From: an uncultured Bacteroidales bacterium
GTDB taxonomy: Bacteria; Bacteroidota; Bacteroidia; Bacteroidales; UBA932
Length of the DNA: 50,469 bases
Direction of reading: 5' to 3'
Assembly (NCBI GenBank): GCA_944326245.1
Contig: CALVDF010000019.1
Location: 1 to 50,469 of the forward strand
Under the pieces are notes generated by a model. It was not told the DNA's origin. It saw only the letters and a program-made list of their open reading frames with translations, and did no database searches. Position numbers and translations under genes: made by a program. Shown in pieces: positions 25,286 to 34,250 of the stretch. The number at the start of each line of letters is the position of its first letter. Position 1 is the first letter of the stretch.

Positions 25286-26974
25286 CTAATATTCAAATGT
25301 ACTTCCGCCTATGAACTCCCTCATCACCGAAGTGGGGGGGATGCACTCTATCTCGTCCGGAGTCAACGGGGTTATGTAGGACAGGAATTTCAGCAGCCTC
25401 ACACTCTCGGAATAGGCTTCCGAAAGGGGAGGTATCCTCTCGAGCAGAGGTTCAGCGTAATAACGGAGCAGCGGCAGCTCGAAAAGCAGGGCGGAATTGA
25501 ACATTGCATCTGCATTTTCCTGATAGGGGAAAATATTCTTTTCTTCCCCTGCCCTTACACTCTTCCACCTGAGGATGGTATCCTCGGGAGTGATGCCTCT
25601 CGAAAAATTGTCCCTCACCATGCGGCGGAGCAGGCGGTTGTCGGCAGTGGAGATGTAGTTGTTCTCATCCACGGACAGGGATGTGAGGGCCGACGCGAAG
25701 ACCCGGAACACTTTCTTTCCGTCCACATGCTTGGTCAGCTCAGGATTGAGGGCATGGATACCTTCCATGATGAGGATATCCCCTTCGTGCATCTGCATCT
25801 TCCTGCCGTCGAACACCCTGCTGCCCTTGACGAAATCGTATTTGGGCAGTTCGACTTCCTTGCCGTCGAACAGGTCGTTGAGCTGTGCCCCGAGGAACGG
25901 AAGGTCCAGGGCATATATGCTCTCGAAGTCATACTCCCCGTGCTCATCCCTGGGCGTCCTGTCCCTGTCCAGAAAATAATCGTCCATGGCTATCACCAGC
26001 GGACGGAGCCCAAGCACCCTGCACTGCATCGCCAGACGCTTGGACGTAGTGGTCTTGCCGCTGCTCGAAGGGCCTGCGATAAGCACCAGCTTGACAGTGT
26101 CCCGCTTCTCGTATATCCTGTCCGCTATCATGGCATACTTGCGCTCGTGCAGGGCCTCCGCCACAGCTATGAGGTCCTTGGCTTCGCCACGCTTTATGGA
26201 CTCGTTGACCGAGCCTATGCCGTGGGCTCCCAGAATGGAACACCACCTGGAATTTTCCTTGAAGACGGCACTGAGCTTGTCCTGATACTTGTAGGGAGAG
26301 ATCACGGACGGATCGGCCGCAGACGGAGCCTGAAGGCAGAACCCGTCACCATACGGAATCAGATCGAAGACGTCAATCGCGCCTGTCCGCTCCAGCAGAG
26401 GACCGTAGAACGTATCGGCATAGCCGTCCAGCCAATACACGGAAACGAAAAACTTCTCCATATCGGCCACCAGGGAAGCCTTCTCCGGACGTCCGTTGCG
26501 GCGGAACAGGGCGGCTGCCTCGTCATTGGGCATCTTTTTCTTCTCAAACGGAATATCCGCAGCGACGATCTCCGCCATTCTTCTGCGAAGAGCCCCTACC
26601 CTTTCCGCACCGGCAGGCACAGTCTCGTACGTCCGGTCTCCGGTTTTGCGGCGGAGCTCCCCGTACAGCCCGTTGGGCAGAGTGTAGTCCAGAAACAGGA
26701 ACAGGTCCGGACACAGATCCACTGCTGCCTTCTGCAGGACAAACGACAGGGAACGGGTATACGTCCTCCTGCCGTCCGAGGAAGTGAAATCCAGGAATTT
26801 GATCGTATGGGACGAATATATGGGATAGGACAGCTCCTTGAGCATATTGTCCACCAGCGCAGCCACTACAGGATACCTGCATCCCGTATCGATCTTGCGG
26901 GCCAGCTCACCTACCGTCATGCCAGGAGAGCAGTCATAGAAGCCCTGAAGGCTGTCACAATACACTGTTATCAT
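25286..26974 (-). CDS. Uridine kinase-like protein with ThrRS-type N-terminal domain
   Basis: This 562-aa protein joins an N-terminal TGS/threonyl-tRNA-synthetase-like region (about 1-210) to a C-terminal uridine kinase/phosphoribulokinase-type P-loop domain. Walker A is GPSSSGKTT (301-309), followed by IAMDDYFLDRDRTPRDEHGEYDFES and IMEGIHALNP. The family is widespread in Bacteroidota and Firmicutes and annotated as nucleoside kinase; the role of the synthetase-like part is unknown. It overlaps the uvrA stop by ATGA. Confidence 0.88.
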   Translation of the reverse strand: MITVYCDSLQGFYDCSPGMTVGELARKIDTGCRYPVVAALVDNMLKELSYPIYSSHTIKFLDFTSSDGRRTYTRSLSFVLQKAAVDLCPDLFLFLDYTLPNGLYGELRRKTGDRTYETVPAGAERVGALRRRMAEIVAADIPFEKKKMPNDEAAALFRRNGRPEKASLVADMEKFFVSVYWLDGYADTFYGPLLERTGAIDVFDLIPYGDGFCLQAPSAADPSVISPYKYQDKLSAVFKENSRWCSILGAHGIGSVNESIKRGEAKDLIAVAEALHERKYAMIADRIYEKRDTVKLVLIAGPSSSGKTTTSKRLAMQCRVLGLRPLVIAMDDYFLDRDRTPRDEHGEYDFESIYALDLPFLGAQLNDLFDGKEVELPKYDFVKGSRVFDGRKMQMHEGDILIMEGIHALNPELTKHVDGKKVFRVFASALTSLSVDENNYISTADNRLLRRMVRDNFSRGITPEDTILRWKSVRAGEEKNIFPYQENADAMFNSALLFELPLLRYYAEPLLERIPPLSEAYSESVRLLKFLSYITPLTPDEIECIPPTSVMREFIGGSTFEY

Positions 26975-29835
26975 ATAGTTGTGTGTTTTAATAACTCTTT
27001 GAGATACGGACCCGTAACTGAAGCCGGATCCTCTGCGACCTGCTCAGGAGTGCCCTGCGCCACTATGCGTCCTCCGTCCCTGCCTCCTGCCGGTCCCATG
27101 TCTATGAGATAGTCGACCGACTTGAGTACATCCAGATTGTGCTCGATGATCACCACTGTATTGCCGCCCTCGGCCAGTCTCTGAAGTACCCCCATGAGTA
27201 CGGCTATATCTTCCGAATGCAGGCCAGTCGTAGGTTCATCCAGAATATATAGCGTACGGCCTGTCTCCTGCCGGGAGAGTTCCGAAGCCAGCTTGACCCT
27301 CTGGTTCTCACCTCCACTGAGAGTCAGCGAGGACTGTCCCAAGCGTATATAGCCCAGTCCCACGTCCTCGAGAGTCTTGAGTTTGCGGGCTATCGACGGC
27401 ACAGGAGCGAAAAACTCCACGGCCTGGGAGATGGTCATCTCCAGCACATCGTTGATACTCTTTCCCTTGTACTTCACCGCAAGCACGTCCGGATTGAAGC
27501 GCTTGCCGTGGCACTCCTTGCAGGTAACAGTCACCGACGGCAGGAAGTTCATCTCTATCACCTCCACCCCGGCTCCCTTGCAGGCCTCGCAGCGTCCGCC
27601 CTTGACATTGAAGGAAAACTTGTTGGACTTGAATCCCCGGATCTTCGCATCCGGAGTCTCGGCAAACAGATTGCGGATGTAGGTAAGCACGCCGGTATAT
27701 GTCGCAGGGTTGGACCTGGGCGACCGTCCCACGGGGGACTGGTCTATCTCCACCAGCTTGTCTATATTTTCAAGTCCTTCCAGAGACCTGTACGGCAGGA
27801 CATTGTACTTGGACCTGTACAGCCTGTTGCTTATCACCGGCATCAGCGTATCGTTGATCAGCGATGACTTGCCGCTGCCGCTGACCCCGCTTATGCCCAC
27901 TATGCACCCGAGAGGGATGCTGATGTCCACATCCTTGAGGTTGTTGCCAGTCGCCCCGCGCAGAGTCAGGAACTTCCCGTTACCAGGACGCCGGTACGCC
28001 GGCACCGCTATCTGGAGTGTCCCTCTGAGATACTCGAAGGTCAACCCTCCATTGTCCTCCCGGTCTATCACAGGCAGGCCCTCAGGCAGCCTGTACGCCG
28101 GATCCAGCTTGAGCTGCGGCGGACCGCTGAACAGCACCTCGCCTCCCTTTTCTCCTGCACCCGGACCTATATCCACGATCCAGTCCGCATTGCGCATCAT
28201 CTCCTCGTCGTGCTCGACCACCATGACGGTATTGCCCTCGTCCCGCAGCCGCTTCAGGGAATTTATAAGTTTTATATTGTCCGACTGGTGCAGCCCGATA
28301 CTGGGCTCGTCCAGGATGTACAGCACATTGACCAGCTTCGAGCCTATCTGCGTCGCAAGACGTATGCGCTGGCTCTCGCCTCCGCTGAGCGACATCGTAC
28401 TGCGGCTGAGCGAGAGGTAGGACAGTCCCACATCCACCAGAAAGCCTATGCGTTCCTTCAGCTCCTTGACGATATCCGCAGCCACCGCCTTTCCCCGCGG
28501 GTCCAGACAGTCCCTGACCGTATCCACCCACCCGTACAGTACATTGATGTCCATGTCGCTGACCTCTGCAATATCCAGCCCGCCTATCTTGAAGCACAAC
28601 GAGTCCTTCCTGAGGCGCTTCCCATGACACTCGGGACATTCCACCTCCGTCGAATAGACTGAAGGGACATCCCCCTCCTCGCCTTCACGGTCATTGTCAA
28701 ACCTGGACAGCAGTCCGGGGAATGTTATCATCTCGGAGAGTCCCCCGTGGGTATCCACCCTTATAAGGTCATCCGAACCGTAGAGGATGATGTTCATCTG
28801 CTCCTGGGGGATGTCGCGGATAGGATCGAACAGGGAGAACCCGTACTTCCTGGCCACGGCCTCCAGTACGGTAAACACCGCATTCTCCCGCTTCTTGCCC
28901 AGAGGTGCAATGCCTCCGTCGGCTATCGAAAGCGAAGGGTCCGGGACGATCTTGGCCATGTCCACCTTGCGGACAGTACCCAGACCGTTGCATACAGGAC
29001 AGGCTCCGGCAGGGGAATTGAAGGAAAATGTGTGGGGCGCCGGCTCAGGGAAGGAAATCCCGCTGTCGGGACAGATAAAATGCTTGCTGAAATGGCGCAC
29101 TTCCCCCGTATCGGGATCCAGGATCATCAGCGATCCCTTGCCGTGCATGAGTGCTGCAAGTACCGACGCACGGATACGCTTGCCGTCCTCCTCCTTGGGG
29201 ACCACCCGGTCTATCACCACCTCGATGAAATGCACCTTGTACCTGTCCACTCCCGAGGCCATGTCGCCCAGCTGCCTGAGCTCTCCGTCCACCCTGGCAT
29301 AGGAGAAGCCCTTTTTGAGCAGACTGTCGAACAGTTCCCTGTAGTGTCCCTTGCGCCCCTTCACCAGAGGTGCGAGGATGATGCACTTGCGCCCTGCATA
29401 CTCTTTCATGATCAGGTCCACGATGCCTGCATCGGTATACCGGACCATAGGTTTTCCGGTAACAGGGGAATAGGCCGTGGATGCCCTGGCATAGAGCAGG
29501 CGCAGGAAATCGGAGATCTCCGTGATGGTACCGACAGTAGAACGCGGGTTGCGGTTGGTACTCTTCTGCTCTATGGCGATGGTCGGACTCAGCCCGTCGA
29601 TGCTCTCGACCTCGGGCCGTTCCATCACCCCTATGTAGTGCCTGGCGTAGGCCGACAGGGTGTCCATATACCTGCGCCTTGCCTCGGCATAGATCGTATC
29701 GAATGCCAGAGACGACTTCCCGCTTCCGCTGAGCCCCGTTACGACCACCAGGGCATGACGCGGTATCTTCAGGGAGATGTCCTTGAGATTGTGGACCGAA
29801 GCCTTGCAGATGTCTATGTATTCCCTGTCCTGCAT
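26971..29835 (-). CDS. uvrA: Excinuclease ABC subunit A
   Basis: This 954-aa DNA-damage sensor of nucleotide excision repair has two ABC ATPase modules. Walker A motifs are GLSGSGKSS near 34-42 and GVSGSGKSS in the second half. Signature motifs are LSGGESQRI and LSGGENQRV. Zinc-binding cysteine pairs are seen as CPVCNG, CPECHG, CEACKG and CKECHG. Length is normal for UvrA. It sits between the MBL hydrolase and the uridine-kinase-like gene with no gaps. Confidence 0.96.
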   Translation of the reverse strand: MQDREYIDICKASVHNLKDISLKIPRHALVVVTGLSGSGKSSLAFDTIYAEARRRYMDTLSAYARHYIGVMERPEVESIDGLSPTIAIEQKSTNRNPRSTVGTITEISDFLRLLYARASTAYSPVTGKPMVRYTDAGIVDLIMKEYAGRKCIILAPLVKGRKGHYRELFDSLLKKGFSYARVDGELRQLGDMASGVDRYKVHFIEVVIDRVVPKEEDGKRIRASVLAALMHGKGSLMILDPDTGEVRHFSKHFICPDSGISFPEPAPHTFSFNSPAGACPVCNGLGTVRKVDMAKIVPDPSLSIADGGIAPLGKKRENAVFTVLEAVARKYGFSLFDPIRDIPQEQMNIILYGSDDLIRVDTHGGLSEMITFPGLLSRFDNDREGEEGDVPSVYSTEVECPECHGKRLRKDSLCFKIGGLDIAEVSDMDINVLYGWVDTVRDCLDPRGKAVAADIVKELKERIGFLVDVGLSYLSLSRSTMSLSGGESQRIRLATQIGSKLVNVLYILDEPSIGLHQSDNIKLINSLKRLRDEGNTVMVVEHDEEMMRNADWIVDIGPGAGEKGGEVLFSGPPQLKLDPAYRLPEGLPVIDREDNGGLTFEYLRGTLQIAVPAYRRPGNGKFLTLRGATGNNLKDVDISIPLGCIVGISGVSGSGKSSLINDTLMPVISNRLYRSKYNVLPYRSLEGLENIDKLVEIDQSPVGRSPRSNPATYTGVLTYIRNLFAETPDAKIRGFKSNKFSFNVKGGRCEACKGAGVEVIEMNFLPSVTVTCKECHGKRFNPDVLAVKYKGKSINDVLEMTISQAVEFFAPVPSIARKLKTLEDVGLGYIRLGQSSLTLSGGENQRVKLASELSRQETGRTLYILDEPTTGLHSEDIAVLMGVLQRLAEGGNTVVIIEHNLDVLKSVDYLIDMGPAGGRDGGRIVAQGTPEQVAEDPASVTGPYLKELLKHTTI

Positions 29836-30534
29836 CTACTGCTCTGTATTCTGTACAGGCTGCGCTGCTGCCTGCTGCCTGTCTATCTCTTTGGCTATGA
29901 TGTCTTCCAGAAACGGATTGGTCATCTTCTCCCGCCCTATGTCAGTGGCCGGACCGTGACCGGGATAGACCTTGGTATCTGACGGCAGGGGCAGTATCTT
30001 CGTACGTATGCTCTCGCTGAGCCTGTCATAGTCCCCTCCCGGCAGGTCTGTCCTGCCGATGCTGCCGCAGAACAGGGTATCTCCCGTAAACACGCAGCCG
30101 TCCTTTTCGTCATAGAGAAGCACTCCTCCGGCCGTATGCCCCGGAGAAGCCAGTACCTTGAGGCGTATGCTTCCGACACTGATGATGTCCCCGTCCTTCA
30201 TGTCCCTGATGTCCTCCGAGGGCTGCTCGAACTCGTATCCGAAATAGCTGCCGTAGGAGGCCGCCCTACGGACCTGGGGGATGTCTGCCGATGCCAGGTA
30301 GGTAGGTATATGCCACTTCGCGGCTACGAACGAATTGCCCATCACGTGGTCGAAGTGTCCGTGTGTCTGGATTATCATCCGCGGATGCAGATGATTTTCC
30401 TCTATGAATTTCACCAGTCTGTCCCTCTCCGACTGCTTGATGCAGCCCGGGTCTATTATCGCGCACTCGCCGTCCTCATCGTAGAGCACATAGCAGCAGG
30501 TACGCAGGTCATTGAAATAGAATGTATGTATCAT
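29836..30534 (-). CDS. Metallo-beta-lactamase-fold hydrolase (glyoxalase II-like)
   Basis: This 232-aa protein has the metal-binding motif THGHFDHVMG near residues 59-68, then SPGHTAGG, FTGDTLFCGSIGRTDL and VYPGHGP. These are the ligands of glyoxalase II-type MBL hydrolases acting on thioesters. The start MIHTFYFND matches the family; the longer frame to 30636 is not supported. The promoter box at 30539-30546 ends only 4 bp before the ATG, implying a near-leaderless mRNA. uvrA follows directly. Confidence 0.9.
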   Translation of the reverse strand: MIHTFYFNDLRTCCYVLYDEDGECAIIDPGCIKQSERDRLVKFIEENHLHPRMIIQTHGHFDHVMGNSFVAAKWHIPTYLASADIPQVRRAASYGSYFGYEFEQPSEDIRDMKDGDIISVGSIRLKVLASPGHTAGGVLLYDEKDGCVFTGDTLFCGSIGRTDLPGGDYDRLSESIRTKILPLPSDTKVYPGHGPATDIGREKMTNPFLEDIIAKEIDRQQAAAQPVQNTEQ

Positions 30535-30538
30535 GTAG

Positions 30539-30546
30539 CAAAAATA
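30539..30546 (-). promoter_or_regulatory. Promoter -7 box for MBL hydrolase-uvrA-kinase operon
   Basis: TATTTTTG on the minus strand, 4 bp before the ATG at 30534. It is interlocked with the divergent box at 30560-30567. Confidence 0.55.
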
Positions 30547-30559
30547 ACAAAGATTTACG

Positions 30560-30567
30560 TATTTTTG
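30560..30567 (+). promoter_or_regulatory. Promoter -7 box for the deoxynucleoside kinase gene
   Basis: TATTTTTG ends 25 bp before the ATG at 30593. The two divergent boxes are separated by 13 bp, so the polymerases probably compete. Confidence 0.55.
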
Positions 30568-30592
30568 CACAAAGATCAAGCCAAGAAAAGTC

Positions 30593-31207
30593 ATGCATAT
30601 AGCGGTAGCAGGTAACATAGGCAGCGGAAAGACCACACTGACAGGTCTTCTGGCAGCACACTACGGATGGGAGCCCCACTTCGAATCGGTGGACTTCAAT
30701 CCTTATCTCGTGGATTTCTACAACGATATGCCCAGATGGTCGTTCAATCTCCAGATCTACTTCCTCAACAAGAGGCTGGGAGACATCGTCGGATTCCAGA
30801 ACTCCGGCAAGAATGTCATCCAGGACCGCACCATCTACGAGGATGCCATGATCTTCGCACCCAACCTCCACGACATGGGGCTGATGGACTCCCGCGACTT
30901 CGACAACTATTCTTCGCTGTTTGCCCTCATGCAGAAGATGGTAGGATATCCCGACCTGCTCATCTACCTCCGCTCTTCCATCCCCAACCTGGTGGAACAG
31001 ATCCAGAAACGCGGGCGCGACTACGAGAACAGCATCCGCATCGACTACCTCAAGGGACTCAATGACAGATACGAACAGTGGATCTCCGAATACAAGGGGG
31101 AACTGCTCGTGGTAGACGTGGACACCTGCAGGTTCGAAGACCGCAAGGAAGACTTCTGCCAGGTCTGCGACCAGATCGACGCCCGCCTGTTCGGCCTATT
31201 CAAATAG
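30593..31207 (+). CDS. Deoxynucleoside kinase (dGK/dAK family)
   Basis: This 204-aa P-loop kinase phosphorylates deoxynucleosides for salvage. Walker A is GNIGSGKTT near 7-15, the DRS-like catalytic block is QDRTIYEDA, and the lid is RGRDYENSI near the end of the middle third. Whether it prefers dG, dA or dC cannot be told. It ends 21 bp from the convergent outer-membrane protein gene. Confidence 0.9.
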   Translation: MHIAVAGNIGSGKTTLTGLLAAHYGWEPHFESVDFNPYLVDFYNDMPRWSFNLQIYFLNKRLGDIVGFQNSGKNVIQDRTIYEDAMIFAPNLHDMGLMDSRDFDNYSSLFALMQKMVGYPDLLIYLRSSIPNLVEQIQKRGRDYENSIRIDYLKGLNDRYEQWISEYKGELLVVDVDTCRFEDRKEDFCQVCDQIDARLFGLFK

Positions 31208-31228
31208 GGCCGCCGCTCACGTCTTGCG

Positions 31229-31873
31229 TCAGATCTTTATGGACAGCCCCACATTGACCAGACCGCGGTAGCCGAATCCCAGCTCCGCAAAACCTCCGAC
31301 CATATCCCCGTAGCGGAACTTTACGGCTGTGATGTGGAACGAGAAATTCAGATGGTCGTTGGGCACCAGCTCATCGCTTACCGCATCGGTAACAGACTCA
31401 TCCATATAGGTAACGCCCAGATACAGGGCCCCAGAGCACTCCATCGGCCCGCGCTGCCAGTATGTGTAGGATCCCGACACATGCACCGAATACCCCATCA
31501 CGACAGCCTTGCAGACATATTCAGGGGCACCGGCAGGACCGGACTCATTGACCTCAGACATATACATATCGGTACTTCCGTATCCGTACCCGAAATCCAC
31601 GCCTATGGATGCCAGAGGATGGACGTAGAAATTGTATCCCACGCCTGCGATGCCGGAAAACTTCTGGTTGCGCGTCTGCCCGTTGGTGACTTCGTCGTGG
31701 AAATCCGGAGACAGGATCGTCGTCAGCTCCATCACCGAGGGAGTACCGTACTGCAGATAGAACTCGCTCCTGGGGAAATACTCCACGTCGCGCACCATTC
31801 TTTTCTGGGCATATGCCGCCGAAGTGACCGCCAGCATCAGGGATGCTGCAGCTATGACTGTGTAAATCTTCAT
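31229..31873 (-). CDS. Outer-membrane beta-barrel protein
   Basis: This 214-aa protein has a signal peptide ending near AAYAQ (residues 1-23). It then shows alternating hydrophobic/aromatic strands, such as SGIAGVGYNFYVHPLASIGVD, and ends GYRGLVNVGLSIKI, like a small 8-10-stranded barrel. It overlaps the flippase-like gene by ATGA, making it the last gene of the panC-panD group. No specific function is recognised. Confidence 0.8.
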   Translation of the reverse strand: MKIYTVIAAASLMLAVTSAAYAQKRMVRDVEYFPRSEFYLQYGTPSVMELTTILSPDFHDEVTNGQTRNQKFSGIAGVGYNFYVHPLASIGVDFGYGYGSTDMYMSEVNESGPAGAPEYVCKAVVMGYSVHVSGSYTYWQRGPMECSGALYLGVTYMDESVTDAVSDELVPNDHLNFSFHITAVKFRYGDMVGGFAELGFGYRGLVNVGLSIKI

Positions 31874-32889
31874 ATTCTGACTGTTTTTTCTGTTTTCCGT
31901 TTCTTCAGGTATATGGAGCCCAGAGAGATGGCGCCGCATACCAGCATCGTCAGGGCCTGGCTCTCATGCGAGATTGTAGCAAAAATCACGCCCGACGTCT
32001 GGGGTATGGAATATATGGAAGCCATCGCCAGGGACAGTATGAAATGGTATGCACCTATCCCTCCCTGCACGGGGACGATCCAGCCAAGGCTGCCCACCAC
32101 CATCAGGAACAGGGCATCGGCCCAGGTCAGGCCCGCCACCTGCGGTATGGCCAGTATGGTCGTGTAGCTCATCGTCCAATAGCACAGCCACAGTACGACG
32201 GTATACAGCAGGAACTTCCATTTGCCTTTCATCTTCAGTCCGGCTGCAAGTCCGCCCAGCAGCCCCCTGGCCACCGAGAAAATCTTCGCAAACAGCCTGT
32301 ACTTCGCCAGACGTTCCCTATAGCGGTACATCAGGATGCATGCAGCCAGACATACGGCAGCTACACCCCCGACCAGCCACAGGATGTTGAAGGAAAAGGA
32401 ATCCACAGCCGGCTTCCACACCTCGTCTGACACGAACTGCCCGAAGGCGCCCTCTCCTCCAAGCAGCACTACCGCCAGGACAATCAGAAAGGTCAGCATG
32501 TCCCAGCTGCGCTCCAGCACCACCGTACCCAGCACGGACTCGAAAGAGGCCTTGCCGGTGGATGAAATCACCCCGCACCTGGCGAACTCTCCGGCACGGG
32601 GAAGGGCGAAATTGGTGAGATAGGCCACTGTCACGCCGTCGTATGCCTCCCGCCGGGTGATGGCAGGATTGAGCGGAAGCATGACCAGCCGCCACCTCAG
32701 CCCCCTGACCACAAATGCCAGGATGCTGGCAGCCATCGAGACGAGTATCCACCTGAAATCGCAGGAGCGGAGACCTTCCATGAAGTCCGCCCATTTCACG
32801 CCCCTGAATGCAAAATACAGCAGCACTATGGCCAGCAGCAGCATCAGAGACCACTGGACGACCTTCCTTATCCGCTTACCCGCCGGCAT
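31870..32889 (-). CDS. Flippase-like membrane protein (LPG synthase TM / UPF0104 family)
   Basis: This 339-aa integral membrane protein has about eight hydrophobic helices and the family features RGLRWRLVM near 64-72, RAGEFARCG near 96-104 and VPVQGGIGAYH in the last third. The family corresponds to the membrane part of lysylphosphatidylglycerol synthases and related lipid flippases; no aminoacyl-transferase domain is attached. It directly follows panD. The link with pantothenate synthesis is positional only. Confidence 0.82.
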   Translation of the reverse strand: MPAGKRIRKVVQWSLMLLLAIVLLYFAFRGVKWADFMEGLRSCDFRWILVSMAASILAFVVRGLRWRLVMLPLNPAITRREAYDGVTVAYLTNFALPRAGEFARCGVISSTGKASFESVLGTVVLERSWDMLTFLIVLAVVLLGGEGAFGQFVSDEVWKPAVDSFSFNILWLVGGVAAVCLAACILMYRYRERLAKYRLFAKIFSVARGLLGGLAAGLKMKGKWKFLLYTVVLWLCYWTMSYTTILAIPQVAGLTWADALFLMVVGSLGWIVPVQGGIGAYHFILSLAMASIYSIPQTSGVIFATISHESQALTMLVCGAISLGSIYLKKRKTEKTVRI

Positions 32890-33243
32890 CTACCTGACGA
32901 GTTTATTGGTTCTGGTATCCGGGAAGACCACTTTGGGACGCATGGTCCTGGCCTCCTCGGGAGTTACCATCGCATAGGACATGATGATGACTATGTCCCC
33001 TGCGGCAAACAGATGCGCAGCCGCACCGTTGAGCTCGATGCTTCCGCTGCCTTCCTCCCCCGGGATCACGTATGTCTCGACCCTGTTGCCGTTGGTGACA
33101 TTGACCACTGATACTTTCTCTCCCTCGAAGAGACCGGATGCCTCCATCAGGGCCCTGTCCACCGTGATGCTCCCGATGTAGTCGAGATTTGCCCTTGTCA
33201 CGGTCACCCTGTGGATCTTGGATTTGATTACTTCTATGTACAT
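32890..33243 (-). CDS. panD: Aspartate 1-decarboxylase
   Basis: This 117-aa proenzyme makes beta-alanine from aspartate for pantothenate. The self-cleavage site is Gly24-Ser25 in YIGSITVD, which creates the pyruvoyl cofactor, and the conserved [12 protein letters not shown] block follows. It lies 13 bp after panC, and the next gene begins at its stop. Confidence 0.96.
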   Translation of the reverse strand: MYIEVIKSKIHRVTVTRANLDYIGSITVDRALMEASGLFEGEKVSVVNVTNGNRVETYVIPGEEGSGSIELNGAAAHLFAAGDIVIIMSYAMVTPEEARTMRPKVVFPDTRTNKLVR

Positions 33244-33256
33244 TGTACCGATTGTA

Positions 33257-34102
33257 CTACTTGAGTTCTATATTGTCTATCAGACGTACGTCTCCGGCAT
33301 ATACTGCGCATGTCAGCCGCAGATGCTCCGCCTCGTTCCAGTCCGAAACCGGGCGCAAATTTAGTGAATTTATTATTTCCACATACTCCGTCTTCAGCTC
33401 AGGCTGCGCGTCGATCAGTTCCACTGTCTTCCTGATGGCCTCGCTCACAGGCATTTTGCCCACCATATCCCTCGTCTTCATGATGCTGGCATAGATATGC
33501 GGAGCGGCAGCCCTCCGGGCCGGTGTCAGAAGCTTGTTGCGCGAGCTCAGGGCCAGGCCGTCTTCAGCACGGGCTATCGGGCAGCGCACGATCTCTATGG
33601 GATAGTGCAGATTCTTTACGAAATATTCGATGATGGCCAGCTGCTGGAAATCCTTCTCGCCGAAATAGGCCCTGTCGGGTCTGACGATGTCGAACAGGCG
33701 GGTCACCACCTGGGCCATGCCGTTGAAATGTCCCGGACGGCGGGGGCCCTCACCGTAGAGGTCCAGCCCCCCGAGGTCGAATACCTTCTTATTATAGTCC
33801 GTTCCGGCAGGATAGATGTCCTCTACCCTCGGGGCGAAAAGTATGGCCGCACCCAGAGCCTCCACGAAGGCGCAGTCCTGGTCCAGGATGCGGGGGTAGG
33901 TCTCGAAGTCGGTCTTATTGTTGAACTGTGTCGGATTGACGAAGTCGGACACCACTACGGCATCGCACTCGGCGACAGCCCTGCGGATAAGCGACGCGTG
34001 CCCCTCGTGAAGGGCACCCATTGTAGGCACAAAGCCTACCTTTTTGTCTCCTAGAGACTTGCGGGCAGACTCGAAGTCTGCCAAAGTTTTAGCTACTTTC
34101 AT
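33257..34102 (-). CDS. panC: Pantothenate synthetase
   Basis: This 281-aa enzyme joins pantoate and beta-alanine using ATP. Seen motifs are [14 protein letters not shown] near residues 24-37, [21 protein letters not shown] and the KMSKS-like SSRNKLL. The start at 34102 is chosen because the promoter box TATGTTTG (34123-34130) lies inside the longer frame to 34177. It heads the panC-panD-flippase-barrel group; panB is not in the window. Confidence 0.96.
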   Translation of the reverse strand: MKVAKTLADFESARKSLGDKKVGFVPTMGALHEGHASLIRRAVAECDAVVVSDFVNPTQFNNKTDFETYPRILDQDCAFVEALGAAILFAPRVEDIYPAGTDYNKKVFDLGGLDLYGEGPRRPGHFNGMAQVVTRLFDIVRPDRAYFGEKDFQQLAIIEYFVKNLHYPIEIVRCPIARAEDGLALSSRNKLLTPARRAAAPHIYASIMKTRDMVGKMPVSEAIRKTVELIDAQPELKTEYVEIINSLNLRPVSDWNEAEHLRLTCAVYAGDVRLIDNIELK

Positions 34103-34122
34103 GATTGTACAGAAATCGGGGG

Positions 34123-34130
34123 CAAACATA
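34123..34130 (-). promoter_or_regulatory. Promoter -7 box for the panC group
   Basis: TATGTTTG on the minus strand, 20 bp before the panC ATG. Confidence 0.6.
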
Positions 34131-34169
34131 CGTATTTTCAATGACTTTATGTAATTTGACGGAAAAAAT

Positions 34170-34201
34170 TTTGACATTTCCGATAATTAGTTATAATTTT
34201 G
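34170..34201 (+). promoter_or_regulatory. Promoter for iorA-iorB
   Basis: TTTG (34170-34173) and TAATTTTG (34194-34201) are separated by exactly 20 bp, a near-ideal Bacteroidota promoter. The box ends 49 bp before the iorA ATG. Confidence 0.7.
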
Positions 34202-34250
34202 AAGCTAAAGATTGACTTTCCTTCAAAATTGATAGAAAAAGCATATTTTT

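Noticed and set aside
25727..27112. Long frame antisense to the uridine-kinase-like gene (461 codons)
   Set aside because: It is a shadow of codon bias in a GC-rich gene; the kinase on the other strand has full motifs.
28747..29982. Long frame antisense to uvrA (411 codons)
   Set aside because: The minus-strand UvrA has intact Walker, signature and zinc motifs. The antisense peptide has none.
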